Part shown: positions 34,754-44,149 of the stretch, in pieces | Numbering within the stretch: position 1 is the stretch's first letter | Layout: each line of letters starts with the position of its first letter | DNA from: a virus | Direction: 5' to 3' (one strand) | DNA length: 64,000 bases | IMG/VR virus record: IMGVR_UViG_3300042922_000542 | Coordinates: 126,001-190,000 of that record | Program-made: the position numbers and the translations under genes | Notes under the pieces: generated by a model | Database searches by the model: none | Seen by the model: only the letters and a program-made list of their open reading frames with translations | What the model was told of the DNA's origin: nothing

Positions 34754-36571
34754 ATGTCAAAAATATCTGCAATTAAAAGTCTTATTATGTTTAATCAAAG
34801 AGTCTTATCACTAGGCGAAGTAATAGATGGTAAAACATATACAATGAATGAATTAAAAAAGACATTATCATTCAATCAAATATTCATTAATAATATGAAT
34901 GAAATTTTCAAAAATCAGAAGAAGTTCACTGAGTGCATTGATGAGTATAATGCCGACCTAAAGAAAGTTCATTTAAATTTATATAACATTATTAACAAAA
35001 TAATGGAGATTGATAAATCGATCATGATAGAGTTGGATGACAGATATCAGTTCGAATGTAGATTTGCAATATTGGATTTTATTAAGAATGGACTGATGAT
35101 TGATGTTATTAATAAAACTGAATTAGAAACATACCATTTTGATGAAGGTTTAATCTATTATATAATATCCGCGGGCAGTAGTTATATCATTTATCATATG
35201 GATTCTAAATGCAAATTATATCAATGCTTAATATCATATAAATTTAATGATTATATTAGATATTGGAAAACTGATGCAGCGATGTTATCATATCTTAAAA
35301 ATAATCACAAAGATGATAGTAATGATATATATGGAATTGTAATGAAAGTTACGAAATCATCAGACAGCCATGATCTGGTTAAGGTCGACATGTATGGAGA
35401 AACCGATGATATGCAGTCAATATATAATGATATGGTGACACATTCAAATTGGCATGATAAGTTCATTATAAAAAATCAATTCATGTATATGAGTGATATT
35501 GAACAAATCATTACATCGTCTAAGCTATATCAAAATATACCCGCCCATACTAATGTATTTGCATCAGATAATGATAAAGAATCGTTCTTACTATCAGATA
35601 TATTTGATAAAGATATATTAGTTGAATACCCTAATGATTCATTTGATTCATATTTACGATTATTACATCTTGCATCAATCGATAATAGGGTTGAATCGAT
35701 ATCCGTAACATTATATAGAATAGGTAATAATCCTATTATATATTATATTCTTAGAGACGCTGTAAGGAGAGGTGTTCAAGTGCATGTAAATTTAGAACTT
35801 AGAGCATCTGAAGAAAAGATTAATAAATTCTGGGCAAGTGAGATGAAGGCAGTTGGTATAGATGTGGCGCATTATGCGGATGGATATTTAAAGGTCCATT
35901 GCAAATTGACATTAATAAAATTCAAAGATAATAAAATGATAGCCCAGATCGGTACGGGTAATTATCATTCTCAAACCACATCGCAATATACAGATTTTTC
36001 ACTCATGACTACAGATAAAAAAATGACGTCACAAATATCAGATCTATTTGATGTTATATTTAATAGAGCGACAAAAGTTAAATTTAATAAAGACTTATTG
36101 GTCACTCAATATAATATGAGGGATACTCTTAAAGAGCTAATATTGAATCAAACAAATCTAGGTCCTAAAGGGTTAATTCAAATTAAATGCAATGCTCTTG
36201 ATGACGACGAAATGATAAAATATTTGGATTCAGCTGCATTAGCTGGATGTAAGATGCAATTAATAATAAGAGGTGTATGCACATGGATTCCACCTGAAAA
36301 TACACTTAATAAAAATGTGACAATCAAATCTATAGTATGGGATAAATTGGAACATTCCAGGGTATACTGTTTTGGAAATATTAACCCTAATGTATATTTA
36401 GGATCGCTAGACTTAATAACACGAAAATTAGATAATCGAATCGAAACATTGGTTCGAATAACTAATAAACATACACTAGTTGAGTTATGCAATTATATGA
36501 CTAGATATAATAATTTTAGCGGGGCTTGGAGTATGATTTATGATGGTGGAAATATTAAATATGTAAAATAA
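34754..36571 (+). CDS. ppk1: Polyphosphate kinase 1 (PPK1) homologue
   Basis: 605 residues (bacterial PPK1 is ~690). The N-terminus shows the PPK1 opening pattern (MFNQRVLSLGE, then NQIFINNMNEIFK). The catalytic half is clear: VTLYRIGNNPII, LKVHCKL (the autophosphorylated His of the HAK motif), IGTGNYHSQTTSQYTDFS, RGVCTW, LEHSRVYCFGN (second active-site His) and YLGSLDLITRKLDNRIE. The ELQAR(F)DEE segment is altered to ELRASEE, replacing its Arg by Ser and dropping two residues. PPK1 makes polyphosphate from ATP and runs in reverse to make ATP. Start at ATG 34754, 8 bases after GAGGG; a GTG at 34739 lies at the ribosome site. Role in infection unknown. Confidence 0.9.
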   Translation: MSKISAIKSLIMFNQRVLSLGEVIDGKTYTMNELKKTLSFNQIFINNMNEIFKNQKKFTECIDEYNADLKKVHLNLYNIINKIMEIDKSIMIELDDRYQFECRFAILDFIKNGLMIDVINKTELETYHFDEGLIYYIISAGSSYIIYHMDSKCKLYQCLISYKFNDYIRYWKTDAAMLSYLKNNHKDDSNDIYGIVMKVTKSSDSHDLVKVDMYGETDDMQSIYNDMVTHSNWHDKFIIKNQFMYMSDIEQIITSSKLYQNIPAHTNVFASDNDKESFLLSDIFDKDILVEYPNDSFDSYLRLLHLASIDNRVESISVTLYRIGNNPIIYYILRDAVRRGVQVHVNLELRASEEKINKFWASEMKAVGIDVAHYADGYLKVHCKLTLIKFKDNKMIAQIGTGNYHSQTTSQYTDFSLMTTDKKMTSQISDLFDVIFNRATKVKFNKDLLVTQYNMRDTLKELILNQTNLGPKGLIQIKCNALDDDEMIKYLDSAALAGCKMQLIIRGVCTWIPPENTLNKNVTIKSIVWDKLEHSRVYCFGNINPNVYLGSLDLITRKLDNRIETLVRITNKHTLVELCNYMTRYNNFSGAWSMIYDGGNIKYVK

Positions 36572-36587
36572 CTGAGAGGTGACGTTA

Positions 36588-37304
36588 ATGTATACTCCTA
36601 ATATGAGTATTTGGTTAAATCCTAATTTAGAATATCTATTCAATACAGAGATAATCGAATATGATATGAAGGAAGCAGGATTTAGCTTAATAAAGCAATT
36701 TCATTTATTATCTGACGATGAAATTCATAAATTAAATATGATTGAAAAGTCTGAAAGGACGATAGCTATTGGCAAACTGCAACGTGATAAGATTTTATCA
36801 AGTTCTGCATTATCTGATAAATTCACAGAAATGCGAGCTGCATTTATCGAAGCTAATAAAATAACAGATAATGATATTATATCTGTTAAAAAAGATGCTA
36901 TATTTACTATAGGTAAATGTAAAAGGCAGAAATTTGGCGGTATTGAATTTGTAGAAAAGCATAATTATTCATCATATATTAGATTTGTGAATAATTCTAA
37001 TATTGAAATATTTTATAATGATGGGGATGGTTTAGAAATAAAAGGTATTGGTGATATAGGAATTAATAGACACAGATTGTACTTAATCCCATTCCTTGAA
37101 AAAATAATTAAATATATTGAGTTAAAGAATCCATCGGTAAAACGACAGATTAGAACATTTATAGATGATTATAAGGCTATGAAATTGGATGAGGGGTACT
37201 ATATTGAATTCAATAATAAGAGTGCATCAGTAGATCCGATGTACAATTATCAGAAATTATTAATACCCCTAGTTCAATTAGTTGTGGAGGAACTTAACAA
37301 ATGA
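36588..37304 (+). CDS. Conserved unknown protein, 238 aa
   Basis: Start at ATG 36588 after GAGAGGTGA; a GTG at 36579 overlaps the site. MSIWLNPNLEYLFNTEIIEYD, split here as MSIWLNPNLEY and FNTEIIEYDMKEAGF, and the basic GKLQRDK motif resemble an unnamed family seen in large Bacillota phages, possibly polymerase- or exonuclease-related, but I cannot name it. Ends overlapping the next gene by 4 bases (ATGA). Sits just after PPK1. Confidence 0.65.
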   Translation: MYTPNMSIWLNPNLEYLFNTEIIEYDMKEAGFSLIKQFHLLSDDEIHKLNMIEKSERTIAIGKLQRDKILSSSALSDKFTEMRAAFIEANKITDNDIISVKKDAIFTIGKCKRQKFGGIEFVEKHNYSSYIRFVNNSNIEIFYNDGDGLEIKGIGDIGINRHRLYLIPFLEKIIKYIELKNPSVKRQIRTFIDDYKAMKLDEGYYIEFNNKSASVDPMYNYQKLLIPLVQLVVEELNK

Positions 37305-37948
37305 AATATGATGATGCAGAAGATCAAGTATATTATCTTGTATATAAAACATCCGATGATCGACATGGTGGAATCGAGGATCTATATGGATGGTCACATA
37401 GTAAATCAGTTGTAAATGCATTTCTGAAGCAACGGAATCCAAAAAAATATGTTATTGATAAAATGGTAATAACTGCAGACAAAAGTGGGGCATATAGTAA
37501 GAGAGGTTTAGTTGACACAAGATATCTAGATTTGAGTGATCCAATTATGTTAAATATACTCCCATTAAAATCATGCAACACTGGTGAAACCGTTAAATTA
37601 TTTACAACAAGTGATGAACAAATTAGGATAGTTAGCGACATCGATTCAATGTTTGATCAACTTAGATCATTTGACAGAGTCGAAGATACATCCATAGCTC
37701 ATCTCGTTAATATATATAAATCAATTAAACCAAAATATATTAATGCACTTGAATGGATTGGATATAACCCCACAGAGATATCATATTTATATGACACAGT
37801 GGATGATATATATAATGAAATAAACTTTGGTCAAGATTATATCGATGAATCTGATGATGAAATCGATAAAGGTGGATTGAATTTAATTAAGGCGATGTTT
37901 TATTCACTAGAGTCTGTAATTAAAGTTTTGAAGGATGAGTTGATTTAG
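37301..37948 (+). CDS. Unknown protein, 215 aa (paralogue of next gene)
   Basis: Starts in an ATGA overlap with the previous gene. VYYLVYKTSDDRHGG and LYGWSHSKSVV near the start, and IKPKYINALEWIGYN further on, match corresponding stretches of the 174-aa product at 37964, so the two arose by duplication. The C-terminal ~50 residues are acidic. Function unknown. Confidence 0.68.
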   Translation: MKYDDAEDQVYYLVYKTSDDRHGGIEDLYGWSHSKSVVNAFLKQRNPKKYVIDKMVITADKSGAYSKRGLVDTRYLDLSDPIMLNILPLKSCNTGETVKLFTTSDEQIRIVSDIDSMFDQLRSFDRVEDTSIAHLVNIYKSIKPKYINALEWIGYNPTEISYLYDTVDDIYNEINFGQDYIDESDDEIDKGGLNLIKAMFYSLESVIKVLKDELI

Positions 37949-37963
37949 GAGGATCAGGTAACT

Positions 37964-38488
37964 ATGAAGAATTATGAAAGAGAAGATAATGTCACATTCT
38001 ATTTCGTTTTGTCTAAACGTGCATCAGGCGGTAATGATATTAAAGCTTGGAGTGATGATAAATGCTGCGTAGAGTTTTATGTGAAATTTCACAATTGCCC
38101 AAATCATCATATACGCAAAGTTAGTAAAAAGATGAGAGATATATCATCAATACTAAATGAGAATCATAATGACGAGATTGAAATTATGAATATTATAACC
38201 AGGGATAAAAATAATCGACCTAAAATTATACAGATTCCAATGACTACAACAGAACGAAGTGTAGTTGATGATGCATCTAAAACATTCTGTTCTGCAATGG
38301 TTGATTATTCGGCATTAAATGATCATGTGGGTATATTAAAACCAAAATATCAAAAATCTTTAGAAAGAATTGGAATGATGGATATCATTCGTTCGACGAT
38401 ATATAATAAGTCTACAAAATTTATATCTGAAATTGAAATCGACCAACTGCGCCTACTAGCACGATTATTCAAAGGTGATTTCAATTAA
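37964..38488 (+). CDS. Unknown protein, 174 aa (paralogue of previous gene)
   Basis: TAGGAGGATC before the ATG. VTFYFVLSKRASGGN, IKAWSDDKCCV and LKPKYQKSLERIGMM align with the previous gene product in the same order. It is shorter and lacks the acidic tail. Probably a tandem duplication, diverged. No named family. Confidence 0.68.
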   Translation: MKNYEREDNVTFYFVLSKRASGGNDIKAWSDDKCCVEFYVKFHNCPNHHIRKVSKKMRDISSILNENHNDEIEIMNIITRDKNNRPKIIQIPMTTTERSVVDDASKTFCSAMVDYSALNDHVGILKPKYQKSLERIGMMDIIRSTIYNKSTKFISEIEIDQLRLLARLFKGDFN

Positions 38489-38544
38489 GATTATATATTA
38501 TTGATATATAGTAATATGGAACAAAATATTATCGAGAGGAGATT

Positions 38545-39405
38545 GTGAATACATACATGCAGAAAGTATTAAGATCAACAATATGTGAATTATTTCCGTT
38601 TGATCTTCGTGTGGAGTTGGAATTATTATCAAAACGAAGAGATATATCTAATAAAGAAAAACAAACGGAATTATTTAACTTATTTAGAAAATATGATATA
38701 GAGGCAGTTCCTCTTGGACCCGGAACTAATCGTTATGCATTTAAATTGAATTCATATGCGATCAAGTTTGCAACCAATAATGACGGTAAGATAGATAATC
38801 TTAAAGAGTTTAAAATGGCTAAAAGATTATATCCCAACGTTATTAAAGTATATGAAGTAAGTATGAATGGAACAATTCTAGTTACAGAGTATATACAACC
38901 ATTTGAAAGTTTTTCAGAGATGTTGTCTCATGAGAAAGAAATCAAAAAAATATTAAGCGACATGTCATCAGTATATATGTTTGGTGATGTAGGGGTAATA
39001 GAAAAGAATTATGCCAATTGGGGTATTAGAATTGGAACGACCGAGCCAGTCTGTTTAGATTTTGCATATGTATATGATGTTAGCAGTGATATATTTATAT
39101 GCCATGCTTGTCATAATGATGCAATGTTATCATTAACATCTGACTTCGCTTCATTAAAATGTCCCAGTTGTGGTAAAGTTTATAAGTTCGAAGAGATTCG
39201 AAGAAGAATCGGTAATGATATACACAATCATGAAATCGGTGATTTAACAACAGAAGGATACGTATTAGAGACATCTAATGTGCCAGTAACATTAGATGAG
39301 AATCGAAGTCCGTATTTAAAGAAGAAAGCATCTAAAATTAAAAATAATGAAATAAAAGTAGTTATAACAGAAGAGCCAATCGACACCTTTATTATGCCAT
39401 CATAA
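38545..39405 (+). CDS. Protein-kinase-like protein with zinc ribbon
   Basis: About 286 residues. The N-terminal domain shows a kinase-like layout: GPGTNRYAFKL as a nucleotide loop, YAIKFA with the ATP-binding Lys, ILVTEYIQPF as hinge, GDVG...NYANWGI in the position of the catalytic loop, and CLDFAYVYD in place of DFG. The HRD motif is lost (GDV), so activity is uncertain. A CHAC...CPSC zinc ribbon follows (~187-211), then a basic tail. Start taken as GTG 38545 behind GAGAGG; ATG 38557 is the alternative. It could phosphorylate, or bind, host or phage proteins. Confidence 0.62.
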   Translation: MNTYMQKVLRSTICELFPFDLRVELELLSKRRDISNKEKQTELFNLFRKYDIEAVPLGPGTNRYAFKLNSYAIKFATNNDGKIDNLKEFKMAKRLYPNVIKVYEVSMNGTILVTEYIQPFESFSEMLSHEKEIKKILSDMSSVYMFGDVGVIEKNYANWGIRIGTTEPVCLDFAYVYDVSSDIFICHACHNDAMLSLTSDFASLKCPSCGKVYKFEEIRRRIGNDIHNHEIGDLTTEGYVLETSNVPVTLDENRSPYLKKKASKIKNNEIKVVITEEPIDTFIMPS

Positions 39406-39448
39406 AATTATTTAATATATTAAATCAAAATCTTAGGAGGATTTATCC

Positions 39449-41410
39449 ATGGTAAACATTATTAGAAATCAAGGTACAGTGAAAGTTATTCAGCAGAATA
39501 ACAATACCCAACATGAAGACAATTTCGTATTACAGACACCTATTAAAGAAACTTTAGCTGTGCCTGTTACAAAATTTGTATTTGAGGGTGACATTGATAG
39601 TTCAATCGAATCGCAATCATATAATAATATTTCACAAAAATCAAATACTAACATCAATGCAAATGATAGATATGATGATTTCGTTTTAGCTAAACCTGGT
39701 AATGAACAATTAGTAGATGGGGTTACTAAGAAAACTATGAATTCCCAAGAACCTCATAAAATCAATAGATTTGATAATCCTGAAAGTATACCATCCATTG
39801 TAGATGTGACTAGATCGATATCAAAGATAGCTAACATGATTAGGGAATCATTAAAACGAAATGACGTTTATGGTAAAATAACTTATGACAAAATGAAAGA
39901 ATCTGAATTTTACTATAAATTGAGCAATCCTATCTGGAAAAGTTTATTGCAAATATGCAATATTGAACAACTACCAGGTGAGAATCAATTTAATATCCCA
40001 AAGGTAGATATGAATACACCTTATCTAGAAACTTGGAGATTTTTCGATAGGATGTATCATGATACAAGGGTTAGTTTCGACAAAGATCCTATTATAGCAA
40101 TCACTAATTATAAGAATATATTCCAGGTTAATGGCGGAATCACTAGTAAATTAATACCAGTACTATTTTCGAAAATAGGGGAAAAATTAAATGGTATATC
40201 ACCATCAGATCTAAATATTATAGTGAATAACATTGGTGGTGTATGGTGTTATCGTGACCCATCTTATATCGAATCCATTGGAGTCGACAGTCCAATGCCA
40301 CCACGCATGACACTGTTTGATCCATTTGCACATAATGATACTGATGAAGAATTCTCTATCGGTAATGAAGTGCAGGTGCATATTCCAATAGCACAGATGG
40401 ATAAAGTGAATAAAAATAATAATATATATCAAACTGATGATAATGATGATTACGAAGATGATTGCGATGATGAATCTGATTATGATGAGGATTGTGATGA
40501 TTATGACGACTGCTGCGATGAATATGAAGATGAGGATCATGATGATGAGGTATTAACTATCGATATACAGAATGATACAGATGTTAATGAAGCCATTATT
40601 TCTATATCAGCATGGAATGGTACTACAACGGCATTATATGAAGTATTAGAAGTTAAACCAGAAACTGAAGAATCATTAGATTGGTCTTGGTTACGTCATT
40701 TTATACCAAATGCTGTAATTGTTACAGAAGAACCAGATGCATATTTAGAATACAATGAAATGTTGGATTGTATTAGATTTGCACAGTTGGCAAAATCTAA
40801 AGATGTAACTGAAGAGCCGAATGATAGTGCTACGATAATAGGTTTATACTATATTGATGAAGAAGTTGAAAATATGGAAGATAACTTATTGCACACTATT
40901 GGTAATATCGTTGAGCAAAATATGTCGGTTGCACCAAATTTAAGCCATCTAGTAAGAACCCTTCAGATGGATAGATTAATAGTTGATGAAATATCACTTT
41001 TAAAATGCATTGGTCAAATTGATGATGATGATAATGGAAATTATGCTAATCCAGATGCCGATGAATGTGAAGACGAAGATGAAGAATATGAATCAACATT
41101 AGCATTTGCAGCTTCATTAATATCGGGCAATAATGACATGGAAGCACCAACGCCTACAGAAATTATTGAAGAAGATGATTATGAGGATGATAATCAAGAA
41201 GTGATGGAAGAACCAGATGCAGAAGCCGAGGTAAATGAAGAGATATATGAGGTATATGAAGAAGAGGAAGAAATAGTAGAGTCAGATACTTCTGATAATT
41301 GTGAAAATACAATCGGCGATTACATCCGTAATAAATATGGTGATGCGGATGGTCTAGTATTACAACCAATCGTAAAAGGTCGAAATAGTAAATATCAAGA
41401 CGTTGAGTAA
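39449..41410 (+). CDS. Unknown protein with long acidic stretches, 653 aa
   Basis: TAGGAGGAT before the ATG. A folded-looking centre (residues ~110-290, with TWRFFDRMYHDTRVSF) is followed by an Asp/Glu-rich segment (~330-365, repeated DD/DE), another mixed region, and a second acidic stretch (~525-620). Such acidic tracts occur in scaffold, DNA-mimic or chaperone-like proteins. No family recognised. Terminator follows. Confidence 0.65.
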   Translation: MVNIIRNQGTVKVIQQNNNTQHEDNFVLQTPIKETLAVPVTKFVFEGDIDSSIESQSYNNISQKSNTNINANDRYDDFVLAKPGNEQLVDGVTKKTMNSQEPHKINRFDNPESIPSIVDVTRSISKIANMIRESLKRNDVYGKITYDKMKESEFYYKLSNPIWKSLLQICNIEQLPGENQFNIPKVDMNTPYLETWRFFDRMYHDTRVSFDKDPIIAITNYKNIFQVNGGITSKLIPVLFSKIGEKLNGISPSDLNIIVNNIGGVWCYRDPSYIESIGVDSPMPPRMTLFDPFAHNDTDEEFSIGNEVQVHIPIAQMDKVNKNNNIYQTDDNDDYEDDCDDESDYDEDCDDYDDCCDEYEDEDHDDEVLTIDIQNDTDVNEAIISISAWNGTTTALYEVLEVKPETEESLDWSWLRHFIPNAVIVTEEPDAYLEYNEMLDCIRFAQLAKSKDVTEEPNDSATIIGLYYIDEEVENMEDNLLHTIGNIVEQNMSVAPNLSHLVRTLQMDRLIVDEISLLKCIGQIDDDDNGNYANPDADECEDEDEEYESTLAFAASLISGNNDMEAPTPTEIIEEDDYEDDNQEVMEEPDAEAEVNEEIYEVYEEEEEIVESDTSDNCENTIGDYIRNKYGDADGLVLQPIVKGRNSKYQDVE

Positions 41411-41421
41411 AAACATTAATG

Positions 41422-41467
41422 TACACAGGGTTCTATTACCAGAACCCTGTGTAAATTATTATTTTTT
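41422..41467 (+). terminator. Intrinsic terminator
   Basis: A perfect 13-bp stem (TACACAGGGTTCT / AGAACCCTGTGTA) with 6-base loop, followed by AATTATTATTTTTTG. It separates the acidic-protein gene from the next one and decides the start of that gene. Confidence 0.9.
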
Positions 41468-41489
41468 GAAAGGGGAAGTGACATTATAT

Positions 41490-42152
41490 ATGTTATTTAG
41501 GATTAACCATGAAAACTTTATATATCATATGATTGATTATTTTACTAGAGAAGAAATAACAAATTTATCATATATGATAATAAGTGCTTCCATTCGTAAT
41601 CAAGGTACACAGCCAAACATTGTTAAATGTAATGATTTATATCCTTCTAGTGATGATGCAATATCGAATTATATTCAACTTGAGGATAAAAAATTATTTC
41701 ATAAAACATATTATAGGGAATTAAAGCAGACTGAAAATATAATATATCAGGCAATTATTGATCCTATATTGAAGCATCGACATAATATTGTATTAATATG
41801 TGCTGAGCGTGAAGATATGTATATTGACGTCCTATGCGACTTTTTAAAACAAGAATTCGCTTTAAAGACCGTCGATCTAAATAAATTATTCGATGAGGGT
41901 GAAACTGATATATTTGTTATAGATAAAACCGAAGTTAACAACAAATCCATAGAAATAAAACGTAATGCAGTGCGTGAAAGTATCAGAAGTAGAGAACAAA
42001 CCCCAGATGGTCGTGCACATTTATTGTCATTAATGGCAAAAGAAGATAAATTGAAGAAATTAAAATCACTCGGCATTAAAGTGGATAAATCAATGAAAGA
42101 TTCAGAATTAACTGAATTATTGAAAGATGAGTGGGTGGCATCTGGGGAATAG
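41490..42152 (+). CDS. Unknown protein with C-terminal SAP/HeH-like motif, 220 aa
   Basis: The open frame extends back to 41403, but that part covers a terminator hairpin; the ATG at 41490 follows AAAGGGGAAGTG and is the likely start. The last ~30 residues (LKKLKSLGIKVDKSMKDSE, then LTELL) match the helix-extended-helix/SAP motif, often used for DNA binding or as a virion-protein tail. The remainder is unrecognised. Confidence 0.65.
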   Translation: MLFRINHENFIYHMIDYFTREEITNLSYMIISASIRNQGTQPNIVKCNDLYPSSDDAISNYIQLEDKKLFHKTYYRELKQTENIIYQAIIDPILKHRHNIVLICAEREDMYIDVLCDFLKQEFALKTVDLNKLFDEGETDIFVIDKTEVNNKSIEIKRNAVRESIRSREQTPDGRAHLLSLMAKEDKLKKLKSLGIKVDKSMKDSELTELLKDEWVASGE

Positions 42153-42181
42153 ATAATATTCCTCGGATCCATCTTTTTTTT
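42134..42181 (+). terminator. Terminator overlapping the gene's 3' end
   Basis: An imperfect stem around GGGGAATA / TATTCCTC, extended by ATC / GAT pairs, followed by TTTTTTTT at 42174-42181. Its left arm lies in the last codons of the preceding gene. Confidence 0.75.
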
Positions 42182-42268
42182 GTATTTATTACCTGAAACA
42201 GAAGCATAATGAATATGTAAACATAACACTAAAAAATATTTTTTATAAAGATAAGGAGAGATAATCAT

Positions 42269-44125
42269 ATGATTACTGTAAATTCTAAAACAAATAAAAA
42301 CCCGTCATCAGGTGATGAAAATTTTAATGAATTTAAATTACCAGAAGCAATGCAAGTTAAAAATGATGGGCTTGAAAAAATGGATAAACATGCAGAGCAA
42401 ATTCAAAAGGATATTAAACCTGTGGGGGATTGGGCGGATTTATTGAATACAACAACCGACAGCGTTACCAATGCAATAAATTCTGCTACAACTGATCGTC
42501 GTTCAATTATAGCCAGAGCTAAAAATTCAATAATACAATTTCCAATATACATAGTTGACAATGTTAATATTAGTGCAGCTCATATAGTCGCTAAAGCATT
42601 TGAACGTGTATATGCTTCATTTGTACAAACGGTATTATCACAGTATCCGGTAGTAGACGAAAATTCTATAAATGACTTAGCATTTTTAAAACAATTCCAT
42701 ACAAATATAAGAGAATCTGCAAATTCATTATTCAATGAATATTATCAACCAATTGATGATTTTGATGAAATTATGCAGGAAAGTATATCTAATACAGTAT
42801 TATGCGAAGATGGTATTATGGCAAATTTCAATGTCGCTCCATGCACCAATAGTTATCTTATTGCCGAAAATGCAAGACTACTAAATGAGCCATTACAGGG
42901 ATTTGAAAATTACTTCATCGAAGCTAAAATGAATGATGCTGCTAACCTTAAGAAACTAGATTCTGATAGACAGGATGTTAGATCGACACATGATCCACAG
43001 GGTGATATAATAGCGGGTATGAACGAGCAAGATGTTCTTGCATTATTCGATCAGAAGGAACCCGTAGAACCGAAGGAACCTACAAAAAATACACTTCCTC
43101 CAGAACCCAAATTTTTTATTAGAGATGGTGAAGAGAAGTCAGAGGCTCAAATTAGACATGCTAAAGATCTTGCTGAATATAATGCAATTGTTGATGAAAA
43201 AATGGGTGAATATGAAGATGCGGTTATTGCCTATAAAGATGCATTAGAAAAGTATGGTGCTGATAAGGAAATATTCCTTCAAAGTATAAAAGATGGCGTA
43301 AAGGTTGTATATAATAAAGATGGTGCACCAGTATTATATAATAAGGAAAAAGATCAATTCTATGTTATTAAACCTGGCGTACACAAAATCACTACATCTT
43401 CACGACAAGTATCTGCTGAATTTAAAGCACCTGCTATGTTAAGAGACTCAGATATTAAAAAGATAAATGGTATGTTGCCATATACATTTGATGCTAGTTT
43501 TACAATAAAGAGTAAAACTACTCCTATCAACAATATAGTGCATTATATAATTGGAGTGAAGTCTGTTCTTCATCTAATTAAGGCGAATGATCTTAGTGAA
43601 GAACTTCAAGGTCTAGTTACCGGGGATATCAAGAATTTACAAAAGGTTCGTTATAAAACTGGCGAAATTGCATTCTGGAAAGATTACATATTCAGAAAAG
43701 GTGAACTTAAGAGAGATGCATCTAAACAATTAGATAGCGGCAAGAGATGGATAAATACTCTTAAACAATTATCGCAATATAATAAAGAATATGGTAGCTT
43801 ACTAGATAAACCTGCCTCTCTATTGGCCGGTGGAGATATTCCAATTCCTAATGCCACATTAATTTTAACACAACCTGTTGTACAAAAAATGAAAAATGAA
43901 ACTGGTATTAATTTGGAAGATGTTGCTATGGCTAAAAAATTAGCAAAAAATTTATTCTTGATATCGATTGTAATTCTTGACTCATCTGCAGGTAATATGA
44001 AAGTACTATTTACTGATACAAATAATGCCTGGGACATTCAATCGTTAGCATCTATAGAAACAGAAATTGCTAAGACTGATAATAGCAATTTGATAAAAGA
44101 GCTCAATCAGATTATAAATAAATAA
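42269..44125 (+). CDS. Putative head/internal virion protein, 618 aa
   Basis: AAGGAGAG before the ATG. Helical, with a proline/glutamate-rich linker in the middle (residues ~255-275, KEPVEPKEPTKN). It is the first of a co-directional group with the prohead protease (42.3-46.7 kb) and contains KLPEAM (~27) and NYFIEAKM (~215), which resemble T4-type protease cleavage sites. This suggests a scaffold or internal protein matured during head assembly. No family match by eye. Confidence 0.55.
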   Translation: MITVNSKTNKNPSSGDENFNEFKLPEAMQVKNDGLEKMDKHAEQIQKDIKPVGDWADLLNTTTDSVTNAINSATTDRRSIIARAKNSIIQFPIYIVDNVNISAAHIVAKAFERVYASFVQTVLSQYPVVDENSINDLAFLKQFHTNIRESANSLFNEYYQPIDDFDEIMQESISNTVLCEDGIMANFNVAPCTNSYLIAENARLLNEPLQGFENYFIEAKMNDAANLKKLDSDRQDVRSTHDPQGDIIAGMNEQDVLALFDQKEPVEPKEPTKNTLPPEPKFFIRDGEEKSEAQIRHAKDLAEYNAIVDEKMGEYEDAVIAYKDALEKYGADKEIFLQSIKDGVKVVYNKDGAPVLYNKEKDQFYVIKPGVHKITTSSRQVSAEFKAPAMLRDSDIKKINGMLPYTFDASFTIKSKTTPINNIVHYIIGVKSVLHLIKANDLSEELQGLVTGDIKNLQKVRYKTGEIAFWKDYIFRKGELKRDASKQLDSGKRWINTLKQLSQYNKEYGSLLDKPASLLAGGDIPIPNATLILTQPVVQKMKNETGINLEDVAMAKKLAKNLFLISIVILDSSAGNMKVLFTDTNNAWDIQSLASIETEIAKTDNSNLIKELNQIINK

Positions 44126-44149
44126 AAAATTCATGCTAGGAGAATTATT

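Noticed and set aside
40211-40540. Minus-strand open frame with a hydrophobic I/V-rich product
   Set aside because: It is the complement of the GAT/GAA-rich acidic stretch of the plus-strand 653-aa gene; no ribosome site and no conserved sequence.
42269-44125. Chimallin (phage nucleus shell) candidate by size
   Set aside because: Its place next to the prohead protease and its helical, protease-site-containing sequence fit a head protein better; no chimallin or PhuZ-like tubulin was recognised in the window.
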